7,593 nucleotides of DNA. Source: an uncultured Lutibacter sp. Lineage in GTDB: Bacteria; Bacteroidota; Bacteroidia; Flavobacteriales; Flavobacteriaceae. The notes under the pieces are model-generated. The model was not told where the DNA came from and ran no database searches. It saw nothing but the letters and a program-made list of their open reading frames with translations. The stretch covers positions 1 to 7,593 of the forward strand of contig CAJXUO010000061.1 in NCBI GenBank assembly GCA_913061425.1. Reading direction: 5' to 3'. How positions within the stretch are numbered: position 1 is the first letter of the stretch; every line of letters starts with the position of its first letter. Of this stretch, positions 1 through 6,076 are shown in pieces. Position numbers and translations under genes: made by a program.

Positions 1-1196
1 CCTATGAGAATGGTCCTGTGCATATTAATGTTCCTTTTGATGAGCCATTGTATGAAGTTGTAGATGAATTGATAACATTGGAGTTAGCCAGTTTGGAAGT
101 AGGAGAAGAGCCAATAGCATTAGTTGAACTAGAGCAATATGCGAGTATCTGGAATTCATCAACTAAAAAAATGGTGCTGATTGGCGCTAATTATCCAGAC
201 GAATTATTGCAAGTACAACTCAATAAAATGATTGAAGATGATTCTGTGATTGTTGTTACAGAAACTACTTCAAACGTATATAACAAGCAGTTTGTAAATA
301 GTATAGATAAAGTTATTTTTCCATTAGATGAGGTTGATTTTGAGGCTTTAAAACCAGAAATTTTATTGACACTTGGCGGAATGATTGTTTCAAAGAAAAT
401 AAAACAATACTTGCGTACCCATCAGCCGAAACATCATTGGCATGTTGATAGTAAAAAAGCATTTGATACGTATTTTTGTTTAGAGAGACATTTTGAAATT
501 TCACCACAGTTATTTTTCAGTCAGTTTTTCTTTTTGACTTCATCTATTGAAAGTGAGTATCAATCTAGTTGGTTAAAAATAAAAGAACACAGAGCAACAA
601 AACATACAACCTATTTAGAATCTTGTCCGTATAGCGATTTGAAGGTTTTTGAGTCGGTTTTAGAATCAATTCCAAACAAATCGCATGTACAGTTGAGTAA
701 TAGTTCAATCATCCGTTACACGCAATTGTTTGACATGAATGAATCGTTAGCCATTTTTTGTAACCGAGGCACAAGTGGAATTGACGGAAGTACGAGTACC
801 GCAATTGGAGCATCCATCATACATAAAAATCAGGCAGTTTTTATAACTGGCGATGTGAGTTTTTTCTATGATAGCAATGCGCTGTGGAACAAATATATAC
901 CAAGCGATTTTAGAATTATTCTAATCAATAATAATGGTGGAGGAATTTTTAAAGTGATTCCTGGACCTAAAACAACGAACGCTTTAGCATATTTTGAAAC
1001 GCCTCATGGATTAACTGCAGCGCAATTATGCGAAATGTATCAAATAGAATACAGTACTGCCAATAATCTAAACGAATTAAATGTATCTTTGTCCGATTTT
1101 TATACGGAATCAGAACGTCCAAAATTATTGGAAGTTTTTACTCCAAGTCAAGAGAATGATGAGGTATTAAAAGAATACTTTAAAGCAATAAAATAA
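1..1196 (+). CDS. menD: MenD, 2-succinyl-5-enolpyruvyl-6-hydroxy-3-cyclohexene-1-carboxylate synthase (5' end missing)
   Basis: ThDP-dependent cytosolic enzyme that joins 2-oxoglutarate to isochorismate (SEPHCHC synthase), the first committed step of menaquinone synthesis. The reading frame is already open at base 3 and begins YENGPVHINVPF, a typical MenD interior, so the GTG at 18 is not the start. About 397 residues are visible. The family is usually 550-580 residues, so roughly the first 160-180 lie off the left edge. Seen in order: a central nucleotide-domain-like region; the NRGTSGIDGSTST segment (762-800); the ThDP/Mg site GDVSFFYDSNALWN (849-890), closed by NNNGGGIF (927-950). The frame is intact to the TAA stop at 1194-1196. 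A short S1/winged-helix gene follows on the same strand, and menB lies 1.9 kb further on, so the men genes are grouped but not contiguous. No Shine-Dalgarno or promoter can be judged for this gene. The assignment is secure. Confidence 0.96.
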   Translation, partial: YENGPVHINVPFDEPLYEVVDELITLELASLEVGEEPIALVELEQYASIWNSSTKKMVLIGANYPDELLQVQLNKMIEDDSVIVVTETTSNVYNKQFVNSIDKVIFPLDEVDFEALKPEILLTLGGMIVSKKIKQYLRTHQPKHHWHVDSKKAFDTYFCLERHFEISPQLFFSQFFFLTSSIESEYQSSWLKIKEHRATKHTTYLESCPYSDLKVFESVLESIPNKSHVQLSNSSIIRYTQLFDMNESLAIFCNRGTSGIDGSTSTAIGASIIHKNQAVFITGDVSFFYDSNALWNKYIPSDFRIILINNNGGGIFKVIPGPKTTNALAYFETPHGLTAAQLCEMYQIEYSTANNLNELNVSLSDFYTESERPKLLEVFTPSQENDEVLKEYFKAIK

Positions 1197-1243
1197 ACAA
1201 CATGAAACGAGCATGCTAAAATCGATATCGTCTAAGAGAATGA

Positions 1244-1270
1244 TTGATAGCGAACAGCATGTGACCTTTG
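1244..1270 (+). promoter_or_regulatory. Weak candidate promoter for the S1/winged-helix gene
   Basis: GACCTTTG (1263-1270) differs by one base from the Bacteroidota -7 consensus TAnnTTTG. TTG at 1244-1246 could be the -33 element, but the spacer is 16 nt, shorter than the usual 17-20 or so. Transcription would start near 1275, upstream of the ATG at 1292 and downstream of the alternative TTG start at 1268, so this promoter would favour the ATG. Read-through from menD is an equally good explanation of expression. Confidence 0.22.
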
Positions 1271-1291
1271 AAAAACAATAAATACAAACAC

Positions 1292-1714
1292 ATGAAAGTA
1301 GGAGATAAGGTAGATTTAGTGATTGGAAGAATATCAAGATTAGGATTTACAGTTTTAATCAATAGAGATATTGAAGGATTGCTATATAAAAATGAGTTGT
1401 ATGTAAAACTTGCTGAAGGTGATGAGGTTGTTGGATATATCAAAAAGATGCGTGAAGATGGTGGGATTGATGTGAGTTTACAGCCAATAGGTTTTAAAAA
1501 GACATTGGTAGCCAATGAGATTAAAATTCTAAATATCTTAAAAAAGTCAGAAGAAAAGTTTTTACCATTGCATGACAAGAGTTCTCCTGATGATATAAAA
1601 CATCAGATTAACATGAGTAAAAAGGCCTTTAAAAGTACTATTGGTGGTTTGTATAGATTAAAATTAATAACAATAGAGTCAGACGGAATTAGATTGGTAG
1701 AGTTTATCAGTTAA
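1292..1714 (+). CDS. Short S1-like RNA-binding / winged-helix protein (C-terminal half of CvfB/YitL family)
   Basis: Predicted 140-residue cytosolic nucleic-acid-binding protein. Residues about 3-64 form an S1 (OB-fold) domain starting KVGDKVDLVIGRI and ending GGIDVSLQP. Residues about 74-137 form a winged helix containing the CvfB-like segment SPDDIKHQINMSKKAFKSTI. Known CvfB proteins are about 280-300 residues with several S1-like domains before the winged helix. This protein corresponds only to the last S1 domain plus the winged helix, so the N-terminal half is absent. I placed the start at ATG 1292, directly before the S1 domain. An in-frame TTG at 1268 would add eight residues (NNKYKH-rich), and a stop at 1262-1264 rules out anything longer. 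The gap to menD is 95 bp. Its stop overlaps the stop of the opposing gene. The family is linked to RNA-level regulation in Firmicutes; the role here is unknown. Confidence 0.85.
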   Translation: MKVGDKVDLVIGRISRLGFTVLINRDIEGLLYKNELYVKLAEGDEVVGYIKKMREDGGIDVSLQPIGFKKTLVANEIKILNILKKSEEKFLPLHDKSSPDDIKHQINMSKKAFKSTIGGLYRLKLITIESDGIRLVEFIS

Positions 1715-2865
1715 CCTTTTACTTTAGACGCTACTCGCTCAACATTTTTATAAAAAACATCTGCTTTTTCAGGATCTCCCGTAATTTTCATATAGCCTTC
1801 TTTATAGGCTTCTAATGCACGTTTAAATTTTCCATTCATTTCAAAACCTAATCCTACATAATAATCTCCTAATGGTGATTCTGGATAGAGTTTGTAAATC
1901 ATTTCGCCTAAATCTCTCAGGTATTCTCCGTTTTCTTTGTCTATCACAATAGACTCGATTGCATAAATATCTCGTTCTCTTATTTTTAAATTTGACCCAA
2001 ATTGATATTCAATTTCTACATATTTATTTTCTAGATACGCAATTGCATCAGGAGGTGAAAGGTCTTTGACTTTGGTGTTAAATTCTTTTTTAGAGATAGA
2101 TGAATATATTTCGAATATAAACGCAATAGCGCTTGGTATTGCTTGTCCTATAGATGAAACTGATGTTGCGCCAGATAAATTATCGAATTTAAAATTAAAC
2201 TTCTCTAATTCTATTGGTGATAAAGCAGCATCCATTCTTGCAATTCCATCTCTTCTTCTTTGCGATAGATAATCGCCGGTATTCATATAATAATAGAAGG
2301 AATTATTCTTGATGGTTTGTGCAATTCCACTAACTGCTGCAGGCATTTCTGGAGCGTAATATGGGTTTACATTTATATAAGCACTAAATAAATGATCTTT
2401 GTCTAAAAAAAAGTAATTCGTAAAGTTTGCGGTAATGGTATTTCCAACAATTGTTTTGAAGGGTGAAATACGGTAGTTAACTTCCATATAATCTAACAAT
2501 TCATATTTTACAAAATCGAAAAATTCAGTTGCTCTTTTTGTAGGTCTACTTGAACCTTTATCATAACTACAATCTTCATAACGCATATCTCCAGGCTGAG
2601 AAATACCAACTATTATTTGCTCTGGTGCTTTTTGCTTTTGAGCGAATAGCACTGAATTACCAACATATAGATCAAACAAATAATCGGCATCAAAAACGAT
2701 AGTCAAAGGGTATTGACGTATTGAATCTTGATCGTAAGATTTTGGTAAGTAGATTTTTATAGTTCTATCTTGACCAAGTTCTATTGAATTTATTGAGTGT
2801 GTATAGGTTTGTGCAATAGATGATACTGTGAATAATACACAAAAAAGAAGTGCTAATTTTTTCAT
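1711..2865 (-). CDS. Secreted esterase-fold (alpha/beta-hydrolase, esterase D type) protein with degenerate catalytic site and TPR-like tail
   Basis: A 384-residue exported protein. Residues 1-18 are a Sec signal peptide (MKKLALLFCVLFTVSSIA, cut before Q19). The only Cys in it, C9, sits in the hydrophobic core, so it is not a lipoprotein. Residues about 30-255 follow the putative-esterase (PF00756-like) fold: IKIYLPKSY (37-45), TIVFDADYLFD (55-65), IIVGISQPGDMRYED (84-98). The nucleophile elbow, normally GxSxGG, reads GNTITA (141-146), with Thr143 in place of Ser. Histidines occur only at 23 and 158, so the C-terminal catalytic His is missing; the segment that should carry it reads SGATSVSS (231-238). 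Residues about 314-365 look like TPR-type helices (YKLYPESPLGDYY, GKFKRALEAYKEGY). This suggests a periplasmic or extracellular binding or scaffold role rather than hydrolysis (inference). It is probably monocistronic and lies convergent to the S1 gene with a 4-base overlap. Confidence 0.85.
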   Translation of the reverse strand: MKKLALLFCVLFTVSSIAQTYTHSINSIELGQDRTIKIYLPKSYDQDSIRQYPLTIVFDADYLFDLYVGNSVLFAQKQKAPEQIIVGISQPGDMRYEDCSYDKGSSRPTKRATEFFDFVKYELLDYMEVNYRISPFKTIVGNTITANFTNYFFLDKDHLFSAYINVNPYYAPEMPAAVSGIAQTIKNNSFYYYMNTGDYLSQRRRDGIARMDAALSPIELEKFNFKFDNLSGATSVSSIGQAIPSAIAFIFEIYSSISKKEFNTKVKDLSPPDAIAYLENKYVEIEYQFGSNLKIRERDIYAIESIVIDKENGEYLRDLGEMIYKLYPESPLGDYYVGLGFEMNGKFKRALEAYKEGYMKITGDPEKADVFYKNVERVASKVKG

Positions 2866-2884
2866 TTTATTGGGGTTTATGCTT

Positions 2885-2892
2885 CGAAAATA
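2885..2892 (-). promoter_or_regulatory. Candidate -7 box of the esterase-fold gene
   Basis: Read on the minus strand this is TATTTTCG, one mismatch from TAnnTTTG. It lies 19 bp upstream of the ATG at 2865, giving a short leader of about 14 nt. I see no good -33 TTG at the expected distance, so the call rests on one box. Confidence 0.28.
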
Positions 2893-3071
2893 CTATTAAT
2901 TTCAAGAATTATATAAGTAGAACGAATAATTTTTTAAAATATGATATTAGAATTGAAAACCTAATCCAAAATTGAATTGCTACCATAACCAAATCCGCCA
3001 AAAATGCCTATTTAAACGTGTTTGACAAAGTTGATGCTTTGTAGTAGGCTGTTATTCAAAATTACTATTTT

Positions 3072-3100
3072 TTTGATAAATCAAATTTTTACTATATTAT
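3072..3100 (+). promoter_or_regulatory. Candidate menB promoter overlapping a dyad
   Basis: TTTG at 3072-3075 could be the -33 element. After a 17-nt spacer, TATATTAT (3093-3100) is a 6-of-8 match to TAnnTTTG, giving a leader of about 40 nt. The dyad TTTGAT-AA-ATCAAA (3072-3085) overlaps the -33 element, where a regulator could bind. Competing -7 candidates are TATTTTTA (3116-3123) and TAAATTTT (3128-3135), both without a clear -33 partner. The sequence is very AT-rich, so chance matches are expected. Confidence 0.28.
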
Positions 3101-3145
3101 AAAGTCATAAATCTTTATTTTTACACATAAATTTTTTTAAAACAG

Positions 3146-3985
3146 ATGGGAGAAATTAACTGGAAAACCGTTAAAGAGTTTGAAGACATTACATATAAAA
3201 AATGTAATGGTGTCGCTAGAATTGCATTTAACAGACCAAATGTAAGAAACGCTTTTAGGCCTAAAACGACTAAAGAATTGTATGAGGCTTTTTATGATGC
3301 AGGTGAAGACACCTCAATTGGTGTCGTTTTATTATCTGCAGAAGGGCCAAGCACAAAAGATGGTGTGTATTCTTTTTGCTCAGGAGGCGATCAAAAAGCA
3401 AGAGGTCATCAAGGGTATGTTGGTGAAGATGGTTATCATCGTTTAAATATTTTAGAAGTTCAGCGATTGATTCGTTTTATGCCAAAAGCAGTTATTTGCG
3501 TTGTTCCAGGTTGGGCAGTTGGTGGAGGGCATAGTTTACATGTAGTGTGTGATTTAACATTGGCTTCTAAAGAGCATGCGATTTTTAAACAAACGGATGC
3601 TGATGTAACAAGTTTTGATGGAGGTTATGGTTCTGCATATTTAGCAAAAATGGTAGGTCAGAAAAGAGCTCGAGAAATTTTCTTTTTAGGTAGAGATTAT
3701 TCTGCTCAAGAAGCATATGATATGGGAATGGTAAATGCAGTTATTCCACATGACGAATTAGAAGATACCGCTTTTGAATGGGCGCAAGAAATTTTAGAAA
3801 AATCTCCAACATCTATTAGAATGTTGAAATTTGCAATGAACTTAACAGATGATGGTATGGTTGGTCAGCAAGTATTTGCTGGTGAAGCAACGCGATTAGC
3901 TTATATGACAGATGAAGCAAAAGAAGGTCGTGATGCATTTTTAGAGAAACGCAAACCTAACTTCCCTAAAAAATGGATACCATAA
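3146..3985 (+). CDS. menB: MenB, 1,4-dihydroxy-2-naphthoyl-CoA synthase, Asp-type (bicarbonate-independent class)
   Basis: Crotonase-superfamily enzyme that cyclises o-succinylbenzoyl-CoA to 1,4-dihydroxy-2-naphthoyl-CoA in menaquinone synthesis; cytosolic. The 279-residue length is normal for the family. Seen: NRPNVRNAFRP (29-39), the oxyanion-hole segments CSGGDQKARG (78-87) and GWAVGGGHS (122-130), the catalytic SFDGGYG (156-162, Asp158), and the C-terminal KRKPNFPK signature. The stretch QTDADVTSFDGG places Asp151 seven residues before Asp158. E. coli MenB has Gly156 there and needs bicarbonate as general base; enzymes with Asp at this site supply the carboxylate themselves. The ATG at 3146 has no Shine-Dalgarno, which is normal for the phylum. 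Only one base separates its stop from the next gene, so it probably heads a three-gene operon with the membrane miniprotein and the FAH-family enzyme. Confidence 0.97.
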   Translation: MGEINWKTVKEFEDITYKKCNGVARIAFNRPNVRNAFRPKTTKELYEAFYDAGEDTSIGVVLLSAEGPSTKDGVYSFCSGGDQKARGHQGYVGEDGYHRLNILEVQRLIRFMPKAVICVVPGWAVGGGHSLHVVCDLTLASKEHAIFKQTDADVTSFDGGYGSAYLAKMVGQKRAREIFFLGRDYSAQEAYDMGMVNAVIPHDELEDTAFEWAQEILEKSPTSIRMLKFAMNLTDDGMVGQQVFAGEATRLAYMTDEAKEGRDAFLEKRKPNFPKKWIP

Positions 3986-3986
3986 T

Positions 3987-4175
3987 ATGATAGGAATGCT
4001 ATTTGTATTTGTTTTATTTATGGTTGGAATCCTATTTTTTATCTATTGGATTCCAAAGAAATTAGGCTATCCAAAAGTTGGGAAGTATCTCGTGATTGTA
4101 TTGGCTGTATTGTTGGTTTTGATCGTTTTATTTGGAGTGTTTCAAGATGCTTTTTTTACTAAAATTCAAGAATAA
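3987..4175 (+). CDS. Two-helix membrane miniprotein, unknown function
   Basis: A 62-residue protein I do not recognise. Residues about 2-22 (GMLFVFVLFMVGILFFIYW) and about 34-53 (LVIVLAVLLVLIVLFG) are strongly hydrophobic helices. They are joined by a short loop, KKLGYPKVGK (24-33), carrying four lysines, so by the positive-inside rule the loop should be cytoplasmic and both ends periplasmic. The start ATG follows the menB stop after one base, and the FAH-family gene starts 18 bp downstream. That tight spacing and intact membrane character argue for a real, co-transcribed gene rather than a chance frame. A link to the membrane-bound later steps of menaquinone synthesis is conceivable, but nothing in the sequence shows it. 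Confidence 0.75.
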   Translation: MIGMLFVFVLFMVGILFFIYWIPKKLGYPKVGKYLVIVLAVLLVLIVLFGVFQDAFFTKIQE

Positions 4176-4193
4176 TTAATATTTTAAAAGTGT

Positions 4194-4802
4194 ATGAAAA
4201 TAATCTGTATTGGTAGAAATTATGCAAAGCATATTGAAGAATTGGAGAACGAAAGACCAGAAACACCTGTTGTTTTTTTAAAGCCAGATTCAGCAATTTT
4301 GCCTAAAAAAATGCCATTTTTTATTCCTCCTTTTGCAAACTCTATTCATCATGAAGTAGAGGTTTTGGTGAAAATCAATAAGGTTGGGAAGTATATTGAT
4401 GCAAAATTCGCACACAAATATTATGATGAAGTTGGTCTTGGAATAGATTTTACGGATCGTGAAATGCAATCGAAATTAAAAGAAAAAGGCTTGCCTTGGG
4501 AAAAGGCAAAGGCTTTTGATGGTAGTGCAGTTATTGGAGAGTTTCATGCTAAAGCTAAATTTGATTTAGAGAATTTGAATTTTCAGTTAATCAAGAATGA
4601 TAGTGTTGTGCAAGACGGAAATACCAAATCAATGCTTTGGAAAATTGATGAGTTGATTGCGTATGTTTCTCAATACTTCACCTTAAAAAAAGGAGATATT
4701 ATTTTTACAGGAACTCCAGAAGGAGTCGGTAAAGTTGAACCAAATGATAATTTAGTTGGAATACTTGAAGGCGAAAAAGTATTTGATTTAAAAATTAAAT
4801 AA
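4194..4802 (+). CDS. Fumarylacetoacetate hydrolase (FAH)-family protein, acylpyruvase / oxaloacetate-acting FAHD1-like
   Basis: A 202-residue cytosolic metal-dependent enzyme with the compact single-domain FAH fold. Seen: CIGRNYAKHIEE (5-16), FLKP with Lys30, the metal-binding HHEVE (52-56; Glu54, Glu56) and Asp85 in GLGIDFTDREMQ (81-92). Then come GLPWEKAKAFDGS (99-111) with Lys106, and TGTPEGVG (172-179). The spacing of the acidic triad (Glu-x-Glu, then Asp 29 residues later) matches FAHD1. Relatives hydrolyse acylpyruvates, decarboxylate or tautomerise oxaloacetate, or act in aromatic catabolism; the sequence alone does not pick the substrate. No aromatic-degradation genes are nearby, so a housekeeping 2-oxoacid role is more likely (inference). 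It is probably last in the menB operon. Its stop lies 3 bp from the stop of the opposing channel gene. Confidence 0.9.
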   Translation: MKIICIGRNYAKHIEELENERPETPVVFLKPDSAILPKKMPFFIPPFANSIHHEVEVLVKINKVGKYIDAKFAHKYYDEVGLGIDFTDREMQSKLKEKGLPWEKAKAFDGSAVIGEFHAKAKFDLENLNFQLIKNDSVVQDGNTKSMLWKIDELIAYVSQYFTLKKGDIIFTGTPEGVGKVEPNDNLVGILEGEKVFDLKIK

Positions 4803-4805
4803 TGG

Positions 4806-6050
4806 TTATGCTTTAAAATTTGAACTACTTGGCAGTTCAAAAAGTTCTAAATCAAAGAAAGTTACAGCTGCTAAAAGATGATCAAAAATATCAGCCATAA
4901 TGTATTCGTAGTTTTCCCAACGCTTATCTTTACTAAAAGCATAAATTTCTATAGGTAAACCTTGTGAAGTAGGTGCGAGTTGGCGAGCCATAATCATCAT
5001 ATCTTTATTAATTGCAGAATGATTTTTTGTATACTCTTCTATATATTTTCTGAATACACCAACGTTTGTAAGGTTTCTACCGTTTAGAGATAGCTCTTTA
5101 TTGATGTTGTATTCTTGATTGTGAGTTGTAATATCGTCTTGTATATTCTTAATGTAATTGGCTATTAAATCAATTTTCAATAGTTTCTCAATATCATTTT
5201 GAGATAAAAACTTGATACTTTCTTGTTTTATGAGAACTGCTCTTTTAATACGTCTTCCATCAGAATTAGTCATTCCTCTCCAGTTTTTAAATGAATCAGA
5301 TATTAAAGCGTACGTTGGAATAGTTGTAATAGTTTTATCAAAATTTTGAACTTTTACGGTTGATAAATTTATCTCTATTACATCACCATCTGCACCATAT
5401 TTTTCAAAAGTAATCCAATCACCAATTCGTACCATATCGTTGATTGACACTTGAATACTTGCAACAAATCCAAGAATAGTATCTTTAAATACTAAAATTA
5501 GTACTGCAGATATTGCACCTAAAGCAGTGAAGAAACTCCAGATAGAAATTCCAGTAAGAATTGCAAATGCAAATACAAAACCAGTAAACCATGCAAATAT
5601 CATAAAGACTTGAATATAACTATCAATAGGTTTGTCTCTAAGTTGAGGAAGTGTTTTAAAGTAGTCTTTTAAAGTATTTAGTACGCTTCGAACGATCCAT
5701 AATACAAGGATGATTCCAAATATTTGAAGCCCTTTTTCAACGAGATTTTCAATTGTACTAAAATCTTTAAAAATAAACGGAGTCAGTTCTAATGCAATTA
5801 TTAAAGGAATAATATGAGCAATATTTCTAGGCGTTTTATTAGCAACTAATAAATCGTCAAATTTGGTTTTTGACTTTAAGGAAAGTACGTTAAACGCTTT
5901 GATTATTATTTTTCGAACAATAAAATCAATACTAAAAAGAAAACCTAAGGTGATAATTAAAAGCGCCAATAGATTCGTATATATTGCAGTTTGACCTGTA
6001 AGTCCAATAGATACTAAATAGTCATATAATAGGTTGGAGATTTGTTCCAT
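4806..6050 (-). CDS. ybdG: YbdG-type mechanosensitive ion channel (MscS family)
   Basis: Inner-membrane MscS-superfamily channel that opens under membrane tension and helps cells survive hypo-osmotic shock. From the ATG at 6050 it has 414 residues, close to E. coli YbdG. Five hydrophobic segments lie at about 24-45, 76-94, 108-124, 147-168 and 171-189; the last leads into the pore-lining helix and MscS beta domain (IRIGD-like MVRIGDWITF, 206-215). The stretch GADGDVIEINLSTVKVQNFD (219-238), followed by TTIPTYALISDSFKNWRGM, is characteristic of the YbdG branch. The long cytoplasmic C-terminus (about 266-414) is also present. The frame can be extended to a TTG at 6062 (adding four residues), but TTG starts are rare in this phylum, so I chose the ATG. 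A consensus -7 box lies just upstream at 6077-6084. It is convergent with the FAH-family gene. Confidence 0.93.
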   Translation of the reverse strand: MEQISNLLYDYLVSIGLTGQTAIYTNLLALLIITLGFLFSIDFIVRKIIIKAFNVLSLKSKTKFDDLLVANKTPRNIAHIIPLIIALELTPFIFKDFSTIENLVEKGLQIFGIILVLWIVRSVLNTLKDYFKTLPQLRDKPIDSYIQVFMIFAWFTGFVFAFAILTGISIWSFFTALGAISAVLILVFKDTILGFVASIQVSINDMVRIGDWITFEKYGADGDVIEINLSTVKVQNFDKTITTIPTYALISDSFKNWRGMTNSDGRRIKRAVLIKQESIKFLSQNDIEKLLKIDLIANYIKNIQDDITTHNQEYNINKELSLNGRNLTNVGVFRKYIEEYTKNHSAINKDMMIMARQLAPTSQGLPIEIYAFSKDKRWENYEYIMADIFDHLLAAVTFFDLELFELPSSSNFKA

Positions 6051-6076
6051 AGGATAGTTCAATGTTTAGTAGGTGA

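Larger units (their letters stand above)
2866..3145. other. Divergent intergenic region with inverted repeats and a possible relic of an outer-membrane protein
   Basis: This 280-bp AT-rich gap separates the esterase-fold gene from menB and should hold promoters for both. It contains no open reading frame of useful length. Minus-strand bases 2979-2947 read QFNFGLGFQF then TAA, which resembles the last strand of an outer-membrane beta-barrel. The stretch just upstream, in the neighbouring frame, reads GGFGYGS. A nested inverted repeat lies at 3006-3049: outer arms GCCTA/TAGGC, inner hairpin ACAAAG-TTGATG-CTTTGT at 3025-3042. A further dyad lies at 3072-3085. None of these has a proven function. 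Confidence 0.4.

Noticed and set aside
18..20. GTG at 18 as the start of menD
   Set aside because: The frame is open to the window edge, and residues before it (YENGP) belong to the MenD interior. The fragment is far too short for a whole enzyme.
313..507. Minus-strand open frame of 64 codons inside menD
   Set aside because: It lies wholly within a well-supported gene and its product resembles no protein; a shadow frame.
1216..1578. Minus-strand open frame of 120 codons opposite the S1/winged-helix gene
   Set aside because: The plus-strand product has recognisable S1 and winged-helix domains, while this frame gives a low-complexity Ser/Leu-rich product with no domain.
2066..2272. Plus-strand open frame of 68 codons inside the esterase-fold gene
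   Set aside because: Antisense to a coherent 384-residue protein with signal peptide; no independent evidence.
2839..2841. Lipoprotein signal in the esterase-fold protein (Cys9)
   Set aside because: Cys9 lies in the middle of the hydrophobic stretch rather than at its end, and no L-x-x-C lipobox is followed by a mature domain. A signal peptidase I site at A18/Q19 fits better.
3073..3084. FNR box (TTGAT-N4-ATCAA) upstream of menB
   Set aside because: The half-sites match, but the spacer is 2 bases rather than 4, which would break the helical phasing for FNR. Kept only as an unassigned dyad.
6060..6062. TTG at 6062 as the ybdG start
   Set aside because: It adds only four residues before an ATG at 6050, and TTG starts are rare in this phylum. 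The ATG is also at a more usual distance from the -7 box.
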